DNA of 64,000 bases from the NCBI GenBank assembly GCA_964511665.1, contig CAZEHA010000007.1, forward strand, positions 1-64,000, given 5' to 3'. Positions 1 to 8,892 of this stretch are shown piece after piece. Each line of letters begins with the position of its first letter. Position 1 is the first letter of the stretch. Both the position numbers and the translations under genes were made by a program. The notes beneath the pieces were generated by a model. It searched no databases. It was not told the origin of the DNA and was given only the letters and a program-made list of their open reading frames with translations. Origin of the DNA: JAGOEF01 sp964511665. Lineage in GTDB: Bacteria; Bacteroidota; Bacteroidia; Bacteroidales; ML635J-15.

Positions 1-123
1 TGCATTCACAAATTGCTCTATGTGCTGGGAATTCCTTTGCTCGAAAAACGCGAATTCTTTTACCGGCTTATTCGGCTGCCTTCCATAATAATTAAGACCC
101 GTAGAATTCTGAAAAAACTATAG
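1..123 (+). CDS. 3' end of an unidentified protein (partial)
   Basis: Frame 1 is open from the first base to a TAG at 121-123 and gives a 40-residue C-terminal tail ending ...RRILKKL. The tail is hydrophobic and basic (LLYVLGIPLL, then FFYRLIRLP, then an Arg/Lys-rich end). This loosely resembles the C-termini of the B12 radical SAM proteins that follow, but it is too short to identify. It converges on the next gene and overlaps its stop codon by 6 bp (118-123). The start lies outside the window. The open frame could also be chance, since 40 codons is short. Confidence 0.45.
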   Translation, partial: CIHKLLYVLGIPLLEKREFFYRLIRLPSIIIKTRRILKKL

Positions 124-1548
124 TTTTTGCCACTGCTTTTTAACTGCAAAAAACCGTGATTTCTCATACACAAAAATCTCACTCATGGTAATGCGCCTGA
201 GCGAAACCACCGCAGCGAACACCCTATGCAGAAAAAACAAAAACTTATAGAATCCGGTTAGTCGTAGTTTGGTAGCCCATTTTACAATACTTAAGCAAAC
301 CGGAAAATCGACGGCGATGGGGAACAGAAAATGCAGGTTTTCGATACGCCTGATATCGGGAGTCTTCATTACACTGCGGCTGAAAAGAAATGATTCGTTG
401 AAACTGTGAATATCGCCATCGAAATAACCTTTTTCGATTGAATAGGCTGCCAGTTTGGTCATCGGATAGGGATGATACAACGAATTCCAGGCGTACGAAG
501 GCTTACAATCAATATTCAGGCGCAGGGTTTCGAGGGCGTTTTCGAAGCTTTCATCGGGCAATCCCAGCATATTTACCGACATGGTGCGAATGCCATAACG
601 ACGAAATAAGGCTGCCGTTTCGACAATTTTCGAGCGCGAAATTTTTCGGTTCAACACCTCGTTTCTGATAGCATCGTTTCCGCTTTCTATGCCATACATT
701 GCCAGTACACAGCCGGCCTCTTTCAATGCTTTCACAATTTCATCGTCAACCAAATTTACCCTGAGCTGCACCTCGAAAGGCAATTGAACCTGTTGCTTGT
801 ATGCATTGCAAAACTCGAAGGTCCAGTTTCGGTTCACGGTAAACACATCGTCTTGAAAGTGAAACTTTCGGCTACCATGCTTATCTTTCAGAATAACAAG
901 CTCTTCGATAACATTATCGACACTACGCTGGCGCACATAGCGGCCCTTTGATTTATAGAGTGCCTTTCCGGCATGATTGAAACAATACGTGCAATTGTAG
1001 GGACAACCTCTCGAAGTTATTACATCGCGACGCTTCATGCTGCGGTAGTGGCTATACACGTTTACCAAATTACGATCGGGAAACGAAATCGTATCGAGAT
1101 TCACACACAGGTCGGCCATTTCGTTTTTAAAAATTTCTCCCTGCTTTTTAACCCATAAGTTGGGAATAGAGCAATAGTCGTGTTTCTGCTCCAACGCATC
1201 GGCCAGCATAACAATGCTTCGGTCGGCCTCGCCGCGGCAAATTATATCGACACCTTCTTCGTGAATAAAATCGGGGAAAAACGTGCAGTGCGGACCTCCA
1301 AACACCGACAAAAAACTACAATGCTTTTTCAGCTTCAGGTTTATGTTTTTATAATAATTATGGCTCCCCGTAATTACAGAATATGCAATAATGTCGGGCG
1401 ACAAACCCACCACTGTTTTTATAAAATTCTTTTCGAGCTTCACATCAACAAAAGCACACATATGGCCGGCCTTTTTCAGTTCAGCCGAAAGAATCATAAG
1501 GCCAAGCGGCTCGTAATTGGCATATTTATACAGAAACAGAATCTTCAT
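118..1548 (-). CDS. B12-binding radical SAM protein (paralogue 1)
   Basis: A 476-residue protein with an N-terminal cobalamin-binding Rossmann domain (about 1-135) and a radical SAM core. The CxxxCxxC cluster motif is in SRGCPYNCTYCFNH, with Cys182, Cys186 and Cys189. The B12 half has GGPHCTFFPDF (about 84-94) and IICRGEA (about 102-108) but lacks the DxHxxG motif, so cobalamin is probably bound without a lower His ligand, as in the BchE/HpnP-like branch. Family members methylate or rearrange unactivated carbons; the substrate here is unknown. It is the last gene of a four-gene operon (5194 to 118), 37 bp after the GT2 gene. Two close paralogues of the same length lie upstream in the operon. 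Confidence 0.88.
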   Translation of the reverse strand: MKILFLYKYANYEPLGLMILSAELKKAGHMCAFVDVKLEKNFIKTVVGLSPDIIAYSVITGSHNYYKNINLKLKKHCSFLSVFGGPHCTFFPDFIHEEGVDIICRGEADRSIVMLADALEQKHDYCSIPNLWVKKQGEIFKNEMADLCVNLDTISFPDRNLVNVYSHYRSMKRRDVITSRGCPYNCTYCFNHAGKALYKSKGRYVRQRSVDNVIEELVILKDKHGSRKFHFQDDVFTVNRNWTFEFCNAYKQQVQLPFEVQLRVNLVDDEIVKALKEAGCVLAMYGIESGNDAIRNEVLNRKISRSKIVETAALFRRYGIRTMSVNMLGLPDESFENALETLRLNIDCKPSYAWNSLYHPYPMTKLAAYSIEKGYFDGDIHSFNESFLFSRSVMKTPDIRRIENLHFLFPIAVDFPVCLSIVKWATKLRLTGFYKFLFFLHRVFAAVVSLRRITMSEIFVYEKSRFFAVKKQWQKL

Positions 1549-1585
1549 TGCGTGTAAAAATAGCTAAAATTATTGCCATCGCACA

Positions 1586-2320
1586 TTAAGCTGCCGAAAA
1601 CCGATAGCGGAACAGGGCAAACAACGACCTGAATCCGTCTTTCCAGGTAATTTTTTTCCCTTCGGCCCGGGTACGTGCATAATAATGAATGGGCACTTCA
1701 ACAATATGGGTTTGTTTCAATGTTTTCACAGTGAGTTCAACTTCCATTTCGAAACCGTTTTCGCGAAGGGGCAGCGATTTAATAAATTGCGCATCGAAAG
1801 CCTTGTAGCATGTGGGTATATCGGTAAGCCTCTTCAGAAAAAGCAAACTGCACAGCAAAGTAAGCACCCTGCCGCCAAAAAATGCCGGCAACGACTGCCC
1901 CATGTGCTTTTTAAACCAAATAATATTGTTTCGGCGCTGCTCTTTCGACAGGTGACGCGACCCGTAGCAAACCTTTGTGTTTCGGCCGAAAATGGGTGCA
2001 ATCACAGCAGCTATGTCGGCAGGGTCGTATTCCAAATCGCCGTCCTGAACAATTACGACTTTACCCTTACTGTGTTGCAGAGCCGTTTTAATGGCAGCCC
2101 CTTTCCCGCGGTTCTTCTCATGCCTCAACAGGGTGAGATTAGGAAGCGAACGCAGGTATTCTTCATCGTCGGGGGCAAGCAGCAACGAACTGCCATCGTC
2201 AACAGCAATAACCTCGAAAGTAATATTGGCACCATAATCGACCGTATATAGCTTCTTAATCAAATCGACCACCGTGGGTTCGTTGTAAAATGGGATGAGT
2301 ATGCTCAGGCTAACATCCAT
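1586..2320 (-). CDS. Family 2 glycosyltransferase, DPM1/DPG-synthase-like
   Basis: A 244-residue GT-A glycosyltransferase. It begins LSILIPFYNEPTVV, followed by VDDGSS (about 40-45), an NRGKGAAI segment (about 71-78) and DGDLEYDP (about 93-100), which is the metal-binding acidic motif of dolichyl-phosphate mannose/glucose synthase-like enzymes. There is no C-terminal membrane pair, so it is a soluble or peripheral enzyme. Family knowledge suggests sugar transfer to polyprenyl phosphate; the acceptor here is inferred only. It sits 7 bp after one radical SAM gene and 37 bp before another, so it is co-transcribed with them. Confidence 0.88.
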   Translation of the reverse strand: MDVSLSILIPFYNEPTVVDLIKKLYTVDYGANITFEVIAVDDGSSLLLAPDDEEYLRSLPNLTLLRHEKNRGKGAAIKTALQHSKGKVVIVQDGDLEYDPADIAAVIAPIFGRNTKVCYGSRHLSKEQRRNNIIWFKKHMGQSLPAFFGGRVLTLLCSLLFLKRLTDIPTCYKAFDAQFIKSLPLRENGFEMEVELTVKTLKQTHIVEVPIHYYARTRAEGKKITWKDGFRSLFALFRYRFSAA

Positions 2321-2327
2321 ATCGATA

Positions 2328-3734
2328 TTAAAAAATAAACTTAAACCGCAATAAAACCTCGCGCAGGCTCAGTCGCCTGAAAACAAAAATAACAAAATAA
2401 GCCCTATATAAATAATACCACGACTGATACAGCTTATTGCAACGCAAAGCCGACAACAGCCTGATTGCAGGAATGAGGCGCGGCCATCGGGCAGCAAATG
2501 CAAACAAATAATGCAGCCGTTCGATGCGGCGAATATCGGGGGTATTAATTACGCTACGCCCATATAAATAGTTTTTATCGAAAGTATCGAGCCTGCCGTC
2601 GTAATAGCGATGTTCGAGTGCGTAGGCAGCAAGTTGGGTCCCCGGATAGGGCTGATAGATGCTGTTCATGGAATAGCCGGTTTTGCTTGCTGCATTTAGT
2701 CGTATGGTTTCGAGCACATCGTTGAGTGTTTCGCCCGGCAAACCTACCAGATTGAAAGCATTGGTTTTAATGCCCAAGCTACGAAACAACAGCGATGCTT
2801 CCACAATTTGTTGGTTACTGATGTTGCGCTTCAAGAGCTTCTTGCGTGTTTCTACATTACCCGATTCTATTCCGAACTGCACCGAATAGCAGCCGGCCTG
2901 CTTCAGCCACATGGCAATTTGGTCGTCGACCATATCGACGCGAACATTAATTTCGAACGGGGTGTTAATTTTGTGTTCGAAATACAAATCGACAAATTCT
3001 TTAACCCAGCGGCGGTTTACAATAAAAATATCGTCGTGGAACTCGAAATTACGGGGCTGATACAATTTTTTCAGATTCAACAACTCGTCGATAACATGTT
3101 TTGGGGAACGTTGGCGCACATAGCTTCCCAAACCCTGATACAATTGGCGGTTGCTATGATTGAAACAGTAGGTGCAGTTATAGGGGCACCCACGCGATGT
3201 CATGGTTCTCACACGACTGCGTTTGCGATAGAGCTCGTATTTATTAATCAAATCACGGTCGGCAAATGGCAGTGTGTCGAGATTTTCGATAAGGGGGCGC
3301 AGTGAATTTTCAACGATTTGTTCGTTACATTTTACCCACAAGTTTTGTATGCCAGTAAAATCGCTACCCGCATCGATAGCATTACACAAATCAACAATGG
3401 CTTCTTCTCCCTCGCCACGGCAAATAATATCAACACTTTGATTATTGATAAACTCGGGGAAAAACGTAACATGAGGCCCACCGAAAAGCGAAATGCAGTG
3501 GTAGTGCTCTTTTATGCTACGGTTTAGGTCGAGGTAGCGTTTCCAGTTATTGGTAGTTACCGAATAGGCAACCACATCGGGTTTAATTCTATTCACTTCG
3601 GCAATGTAGTTACGACTGAATTTCAGGTCGAGCAACTCGCAGCTATGTCCGTGTTGTTTGAGGCAAGCCGAGAGGTGCATTATTCCCAAAGGTTCGTAGT
3701 AATCGAATGTGTGAATAAACAGTACGCTTGCCAT
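2328..3734 (-). CDS. B12-binding radical SAM protein (paralogue 2)
   Basis: I chose the ATG at 3734 (MASVLFIH...) over one 24 bp upstream because it aligns with the MKILFL starts of the two neighbouring paralogues; this gives 468 residues. The cobalamin domain carries GGPHVTFFPEF and IICRGEGEEA. The radical SAM cluster motif is CPYNCTYC (Cys183, 187 and 190 from this start). Later segments GIESGN and LPGET are conserved with paralogues 1 and 3. There is no DxHxxG cobalamin ligand motif. It begins 29 bp after paralogue 3 and ends 7 bp before the GT2 gene. The substrate is unknown; a lipid- or glycan-modifying role is inferred from context. Confidence 0.87.
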   Translation of the reverse strand: MASVLFIHTFDYYEPLGIMHLSACLKQHGHSCELLDLKFSRNYIAEVNRIKPDVVAYSVTTNNWKRYLDLNRSIKEHYHCISLFGGPHVTFFPEFINNQSVDIICRGEGEEAIVDLCNAIDAGSDFTGIQNLWVKCNEQIVENSLRPLIENLDTLPFADRDLINKYELYRKRSRVRTMTSRGCPYNCTYCFNHSNRQLYQGLGSYVRQRSPKHVIDELLNLKKLYQPRNFEFHDDIFIVNRRWVKEFVDLYFEHKINTPFEINVRVDMVDDQIAMWLKQAGCYSVQFGIESGNVETRKKLLKRNISNQQIVEASLLFRSLGIKTNAFNLVGLPGETLNDVLETIRLNAASKTGYSMNSIYQPYPGTQLAAYALEHRYYDGRLDTFDKNYLYGRSVINTPDIRRIERLHYLFAFAARWPRLIPAIRLLSALRCNKLYQSWYYLYRAYFVIFVFRRLSLREVLLRFKFIF

Positions 3735-3763
3735 ACAATGTTGTTGTAGAATAAGCAACGAAA

Positions 3764-5194
3764 TTACTTAAAAAAGCGAAACAAACGCACAAACGGATAG
3801 CTCAGGTAAAAGGCAGCAATATGCTTTAGCGAAGGTCGGTAAATGATAAAAGTGCAGATTAAGCCTCTCGATACGCCCAGAATAAGACGATAGAGCTTAT
3901 CGAGCGGTAGTTTGATAAGAAAACGAATAAGTCGGTGAGAGAGTTTTAGTTTTACGGCTGACACAAATAAATAATGGAATCGTCGCATTTGTTTAGCATC
4001 AGGGGTAAGCATCATGACATCACCATCGATGAGGCTTTGATTGAAGTTCATGTTTTCGGGAAGATAGCTGCCTGATTCGATTGCATACTTAGTAAGGTCC
4101 AAATTAGGAAATGGCTGAAAAATAAAACTCAGCGGATTGTCGATGCGGCATTTGGCATTCAGTTGCAGGGTTTCGAACATATTGTTGAGGGTTTCGCCGG
4201 GCAATGCCAGCATGTTGAACGCCATGCTCTTTATACCATATTTTTTTAGCAGCATCGAAACCTTAATAATCTCACGATTGCTAATATTTCGGTGTAATAT
4301 GTTTTTCCGTATTTCTCTGTTACCCGATTCTATGCCGTAGAACAATGCAATACACCCCATGCGACTAAGAAGAGCAATGCTTTCTTCGTCAACGGTTCCA
4401 ATGCGTATGTATGCTTCGAAGGGCAAGCCTATTTCGTTGATATACCTATCGGCAAACTCCCCGAGCCACTCAATGTCGGCAGTAAAAACATCGTCGTTAA
4501 ATACGATGAGTTTTGTGTTGTATTTGTTTTTTGCAATCTGCAATTCTTCAATCACATTGGCCACACTTCGGCGTCGCACATATTTACCCTTGTTGTGATA
4601 AAGCCTGCGGTAGAAATGATTAATACAATACGGGCAGTTATAGGGGCATCCGCGCGATGTCATAATAAGGTAAATGCCCATATTCCTGAAAAAACGGTAC
4701 TTCCTAATTAATTCGTAATCGGGAAAGGGTAAATCGTCGAGATTCTCGACAAGCTTTCTGATTTCGTTTTTAAATACTTCATCGTTTTGTTTCACCCATA
4801 AATTGGGAATACCCGAAATATCAAGGTTTTCCGAAAGGTTTCGGGCTAAATCGACAAAAGCCTGTTCGCCTTCACCTACACAAACTGCATCAACATATTC
4901 GTGATGAATATAGTCGGGGTAGATTGAACAATGTGGGCCCCCAAAAACCGAAAATGCATTGTATTTTTTTCGAATCGATTCGTTGAGTTTGCGATAATAA
5001 TCCCAGTTGTAGCTCACAACCGAATACGCCAGAATGTCGGGTTGAAGCCTGAGTACTTCAGAAACATAATTGGGTTCAAATTTAATATCAATGAAATCAC
5101 ATTGGTGTCCGTTCTCTTTCAAAACAGCTGACAGACTTATTATCCCTAGAGGAACTGTAGAAAAATCGCTTTTAAAGAGAAACAGAATTTTCAT
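3764..5194 (-). CDS. B12-binding radical SAM protein (paralogue 3)
   Basis: A 476-residue protein, first gene of the operon. The cobalamin-binding domain includes FGGPHCSIYPDY and VCVGEGEQAF. The radical SAM motif SRGCPYNCPYC gives Cys183, Cys187 and Cys190, followed by YGIESGN and LPGETL. The C-terminus is rich in basic and hydrophobic residues and may associate with the membrane. A TAGCTTTG -7 element lies at 5219-5226, about 25 bp upstream of the ATG. Three tandem paralogues of nearly equal length suggest sequential or substrate-diverged modifications of one product. Confidence 0.88.
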   Translation of the reverse strand: MKILFLFKSDFSTVPLGIISLSAVLKENGHQCDFIDIKFEPNYVSEVLRLQPDILAYSVVSYNWDYYRKLNESIRKKYNAFSVFGGPHCSIYPDYIHHEYVDAVCVGEGEQAFVDLARNLSENLDISGIPNLWVKQNDEVFKNEIRKLVENLDDLPFPDYELIRKYRFFRNMGIYLIMTSRGCPYNCPYCINHFYRRLYHNKGKYVRRRSVANVIEELQIAKNKYNTKLIVFNDDVFTADIEWLGEFADRYINEIGLPFEAYIRIGTVDEESIALLSRMGCIALFYGIESGNREIRKNILHRNISNREIIKVSMLLKKYGIKSMAFNMLALPGETLNNMFETLQLNAKCRIDNPLSFIFQPFPNLDLTKYAIESGSYLPENMNFNQSLIDGDVMMLTPDAKQMRRFHYLFVSAVKLKLSHRLIRFLIKLPLDKLYRLILGVSRGLICTFIIYRPSLKHIAAFYLSYPFVRLFRFFK

Positions 5195-5218
5195 GAGTTG
5201 GGGTTTACGAAACTATAA

Positions 5219-5226
5219 CAAAGCTA
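5219..5226 (-). promoter_or_regulatory. Bacteroidota -7 promoter element
   Basis: TAGCTTTG on the minus strand matches TAnnTTTG and lies 25 bp upstream of the ATG at 5194 of the radical SAM operon. No clear -33 TTG is seen at the usual distance. Confidence 0.5.
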
Positions 5227-5242
5227 AAGATTAATTGTTGAA

Positions 5243-5250
5243 TATCTTTG
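5243..5250 (+). promoter_or_regulatory. Possible -7 promoter element (plus strand)
   Basis: TATCTTTG matches TAnnTTTG but lies about 180 bp upstream of the next plus-strand start (5433). It could give a long-leader transcript or a small RNA. The 238-bp divergent spacer 5195-5432 otherwise shows no gene or strong hairpin. Confidence 0.3.
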
Positions 5251-5421
5251 TTCTTGCATTATTATTTTGAACCATATTTTCTTTCAGGTTAATCTATAGT
5301 TATATCAATAGAAACGAAGCAAAGATGTAATGGATGTGATAATAGGGTTAATGCCCTGCGTTGCTCAAGCAATTACCATATCCGTATGAAAACTGAATAT
5401 TTCTGTTTAACGTAAAAATAT

Positions 5422-5429
5422 TATATTTG
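5422..5429 (+). promoter_or_regulatory. -7 element immediately before the ATG at 5433
   Basis: TATATTTG matches TAnnTTTG and ends 3 bases before the ATG. If used, transcription would start at or near the start codon, giving a leaderless mRNA. Confidence 0.4.
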
Positions 5430-5432
5430 GCA

Positions 5433-7460
5433 ATGGCAAGACAAAAACTAAATACCTTACTTTGGGTTTTTCTTTCAAAACATAAAAGCATTCTTATCGT
5501 TGTTTCTGCCGCGTTGTTTTTAAGTTCGGCATACTTCTATGCGGGTCGTATAAACATTATTGCTCCAATTTCAATAAAAGTCGACAACAATATATCAGGC
5601 CAAATTTCTTCGAAATGCACTCTGGTAAGTATAACGGGTTTGGGGCGGCAAATCACGGTTCCATTTAATACAAGTACATCGTCTTTCGAAATACACAGTG
5701 GCTATTATAGTTCCATTGAGATACATGCTTCCGAAAGTATAAATCCAGAATTTTTTACTATTGTTACACCCGGCAACGAATCAGCACAACAAATGCGCCT
5801 TGTTTCTGCAGAACACGGATTTTCGATTGTGCAAATCGAAAAAACATTTTTTGTTGCAAAGCTCCTGAACATACTTAAACAGATTATTATCCAGTACTTT
5901 ATATTTTTTATTGTGGCAGGTTTCCTGATTTGGGGTTTGATATATTTTGCGAGGGCTAAGTGCAAAGCATCAAATGCTCCTTCGCACGTTCTTGCTGTTT
6001 TGTATATTTTGACCGGTTATGCTGTGTTCTTCCTAGCAGCAAGCTATACATATCCCAATGCCGAAGACATCATGAATATGGTTTTTGGCCAAACATACCG
6101 AACCGATGGGTTCTTAAGCAAAATATTTATGTATTTTACCATCGATACCCGATACACTACAAATTTATTATATGCCAACGACCCTGCCGTGTTTGGAGGT
6201 GTTGAATGGTATAAACTCACACCCATGTTATTGCTGGTTTTCATTACTGTAGCTATTGTTCTTTTTGCATTTCGGCTTTTCGGAAACCAGATTCCCCAAA
6301 AGATTGTTGTGTTAGGCTCAATGTTTTTTGTTTTACTGCATTTTGCCTATGTTCCTTCGATTGCTTACGACCTTTACTATTCGGCCAGTTCGTTGGGCTA
6401 TCTGGCATCGTGGGTTTTTGTATTCACATGGATTGCCTTGTTTCTGTTGTGGATTAGAAGCACACGATATGCGAAAAAGTTGATTTATGGTTTTATGTTT
6501 ATGATAACATTCATACTCAGCTTTGGAACCAACGAAATGAACTTTGTGATTAACGCGGTATTTACGGTTATAATTTTCTATTATATTTTAAAGTACAACC
6601 GACAACAGTATCATGAATTAATCATATTGCTACTTCTGTTTGTTGCTGTAACAGTATTTGTTGTTTCCCTCCCGGGGTTTTCGATTCGGACCCATAACGC
6701 AGGGATGAATCAGGGCTTCGGTCATATATTACAATCATTGCAAGTTTCGTTTAACCAACTGGCTCCAGTACTGCTTTTTTGGATAATTGAACCTGTTCAC
6801 ATCGCGTGTATGCTAATTGTCTGTATTTTTATGTATCGTCGTCGCGATAAACTGAGAATGGTTTTCAGTACTAAAGAGATTATTATTTGTGCATTGTTTT
6901 TGTTTCTGTCAATTTTTATTTGTTATGCCTTTTTTCTGTACACTTCGGTAACCACCTACAGTAACGATGTAATTGCAAACAGCCGTGCTATCGGTTTCTT
7001 GAACTGGTTGTATCAGTTACTGGCTTTTGTTTTAATCCCATTGATTATTTCGCGAATATTGCCGGCAAAAATCAGTTTTTTCGAAAAACATCATCAACAT
7101 CTGATATTTGCTTTTACACTGGGAATTCTTATAGCGGCATACTACGGACAGAGCAATCTTCAGCGAATTGTAGAAGAATACAAATCGGGTGAATACAGTG
7201 AATTCAAAACACGTATGCAGTTACGGTATTCAAATATATATACGGTTCAAAACAGTGATGGCTGGAAATTGGTTGTAACCGATGAAATCAACGAAATTCC
7301 CTCAACTATTCGCACTGTTCCCGATTTAGGATATGAGCCGCATAAACCGACAGGAAATGTAGATTACAGTGTTTCATATGAAGTATATTTCGGAATCGAT
7401 GAAATACGATTAAGCACCGACACTACCAACATAATAACCAGAATGATGCAACATGAATAA
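5433..7460 (+). CDS. Polytopic membrane protein, GT-C/DUF6056-like
   Basis: About 675 residues from the ATG at 5433; a TTG two codons upstream falls inside the promoter-like motif and was rejected. The N-terminal membrane segment (about 18-40) is followed by a soluble stretch (about 45-145), then roughly eleven further hydrophobic segments up to about residue 580, and a soluble C-terminal tail. The arrangement, with an acidic extracytoplasmic motif after an early segment (PNAEDIMN), recalls membrane glycosyltransferases of the GT-C type annotated DUF6056; this is a weak fold-level resemblance. It overlaps the next gene by 8 bp, so the two are translationally coupled. It sits between two glycan-related operons. 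Confidence 0.6.
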   Translation: MARQKLNTLLWVFLSKHKSILIVVSAALFLSSAYFYAGRINIIAPISIKVDNNISGQISSKCTLVSITGLGRQITVPFNTSTSSFEIHSGYYSSIEIHASESINPEFFTIVTPGNESAQQMRLVSAEHGFSIVQIEKTFFVAKLLNILKQIIIQYFIFFIVAGFLIWGLIYFARAKCKASNAPSHVLAVLYILTGYAVFFLAASYTYPNAEDIMNMVFGQTYRTDGFLSKIFMYFTIDTRYTTNLLYANDPAVFGGVEWYKLTPMLLLVFITVAIVLFAFRLFGNQIPQKIVVLGSMFFVLLHFAYVPSIAYDLYYSASSLGYLASWVFVFTWIALFLLWIRSTRYAKKLIYGFMFMITFILSFGTNEMNFVINAVFTVIIFYYILKYNRQQYHELIILLLLFVAVTVFVVSLPGFSIRTHNAGMNQGFGHILQSLQVSFNQLAPVLLFWIIEPVHIACMLIVCIFMYRRRDKLRMVFSTKEIIICALFLFLSIFICYAFFLYTSVTTYSNDVIANSRAIGFLNWLYQLLAFVLIPLIISRILPAKISFFEKHHQHLIFAFTLGILIAAYYGQSNLQRIVEEYKSGEYSEFKTRMQLRYSNIYTVQNSDGWKLVVTDEINEIPSTIRTVPDLGYEPHKPTGNVDYSVSYEVYFGIDEIRLSTDTTNIITRMMQHE

Positions 7461-8016
7461 AGTTCGTTATATAATAACAGTATATCTGCTTGCAGCTTTC
7501 GTTATTGTTTTTCTGCTCTTCACAGCTGTTACTGCTTCACGAAAATATTCACGATTGCAGTCGCTAAGCGCTCTGCTTGGGGTTGACAACAGAAAAACAG
7601 GTCACTTTTCGATGGAAATCTACGATACCGCCTCCCTGTATCGCAACATCAACCAATCGTTGCAACCCTACATCGGTTCGCTTTGTTTCCCCAAATACTA
7701 TATGCATAACGATAGCTGTTTCAATTCTGAACGCTTATTAAAAATGACATACAACTCGTTGAAATTGTTGCGGGTTAGTGTTGAAGAAGCCACATATTGC
7801 AACGACAGTTTGCTGATTGCAAATTTCTCAATTCACAATTTCGACAGCGCTAATATCAGCTTCGTTTTTGTGAACAGCGGTGGCAGTTATAAACTGATGA
7901 GAGTAGAAAACCTGACAGATTATTTATTGAAATTGAACGAAGTGTTTTGCTTTTATGCCACACCGAACAATCAACCGGTAAAAGGCAGCAACAATGAGGA
8001 AATTGTTATTCAATAA
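7453..8016 (+). CDS. Small membrane-anchored protein, unknown function
   Basis: A 187-residue protein with one N-terminal membrane segment (about 7-27: IITVYLLAAFVIVFLLFTAV) followed by a soluble, probably periplasmic, domain with scattered Cys residues (about 78, 89, 118 and 164). I do not recognise a family. The ATG overlaps the last 8 bp of the polytopic membrane protein gene, so the two products are probably made together and may interact. It ends 22 bp before the convergent ABC permease gene. Confidence 0.65.
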   Translation: MNKVRYIITVYLLAAFVIVFLLFTAVTASRKYSRLQSLSALLGVDNRKTGHFSMEIYDTASLYRNINQSLQPYIGSLCFPKYYMHNDSCFNSERLLKMTYNSLKLLRVSVEEATYCNDSLLIANFSIHNFDSANISFVFVNSGGSYKLMRVENLTDYLLKLNEVFCFYATPNNQPVKGSNNEEIVIQ

Positions 8017-8038
8017 CTGTTTTGAGGAATGAAGCTAT

Positions 8039-8857
8039 CTACACCAGGTCGGCCATGGTGCTTTCTACCCGTCTGAAATAGAACAGGCCCGAAACAAGCA
8101 ACAAAATGCAGGGAATTAAGCCCCAGAGATAAGCTGTTGAAAATCCGGTGCCGAGAATGCTCCAGCGATACAATTCAATGACCCCTGCCATAGGGTTGAA
8201 ATACACCAAAAAGTGATAGGCATTGGGAATCATGGTGGTAGCAAAGAATACGGGTGTTACAAAAATACCGAAACCCACTAAATAGGGTATAATGTGCGAC
8301 ATGTCTCTATATCTCACAGTAAGCGCACTTAACCATATTGCAATGCTGAGACCTGCAATCATATTTAGCAATACACACAGTGGGATAAGAAGCAGTCGTA
8401 AGCCTATCGGATATGAAAAGAACAACAATAACACTGCAAACACAAGCATCCAAACCAACAACTCGACCAAGCCTACCAGCGACTTATACAGAGGTAACAC
8501 CAACTTAGGAAAATACACTTTTTTAATGAGATGTTGCGATTGCAGCAACGAGGTTCCCGAGTTATTCACGATGTACGAAAAAAAATACCATGCCATCATA
8601 CCCGGAAAAGCATATAAAATATAGGGGATACCCGGTATTGTAACTTGCAGCAGCACTCCAAAAAACACTTGAATTATAGCAGCAGCAGTAAGTGCTTGCA
8701 CCACACTCCATACAATTCCCAGCCGGGTTTGTGCATAGTGTGCTCTAATGTCGCGTCTTACAAAAGCAACAATTATCGACCGATAAGTCCACAACTTTTT
8801 CAAGTGCAGTTTTCGGCGATTGGTTCTTGAAGATGTTATGATTCTGGTTTCTTCCAA
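8039..8857 (-). CDS. ABC-2 polysaccharide/teichoic acid export permease (Wzm-like)
   Basis: A 272-residue membrane protein with six hydrophobic segments and the family signature near the N-terminus: a basic amphipathic stretch then RRDIRAHYAQTRLGIVWSV (about 39-57). YFNPMAGVIELYRW (about 224-237) is typical of the C-terminal part. It would export an undecaprenol-linked polysaccharide across the inner membrane together with an ATPase (Wzt), but no ATPase gene is present in this window. The only plausible start is TTG at 8857, just after a run of ten A on the coding strand; no in-frame ATG exists nearby. It is the last gene of the operon that starts at 11636. Confidence 0.87.
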   Translation of the reverse strand: MEETRIITSSRTNRRKLHLKKLWTYRSIIVAFVRRDIRAHYAQTRLGIVWSVVQALTAAAIIQVFFGVLLQVTIPGIPYILYAFPGMMAWYFFSYIVNNSGTSLLQSQHLIKKVYFPKLVLPLYKSLVGLVELLVWMLVFAVLLLFFSYPIGLRLLLIPLCVLLNMIAGLSIAIWLSALTVRYRDMSHIIPYLVGFGIFVTPVFFATTMIPNAYHFLVYFNPMAGVIELYRWSILGTGFSTAYLWGLIPCILLLVSGLFYFRRVESTMADLV

Positions 8858-8892
8858 ATCTTTTTTTTTTGCGAAGTTATCTTTTTGTTTGT

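Noticed and set aside
1..123. Assigning the left-edge fragment to a fifth radical SAM protein
   Set aside because: Only 40 C-terminal residues are visible; the resemblance is compositional and too weak.
8861..8870. A10 tract before the exporter TTG as a phase-variation switch
   Set aside because: The tract lies upstream of the start codon, and A-rich leaders are normal in Bacteroidota; nothing shows frame switching.
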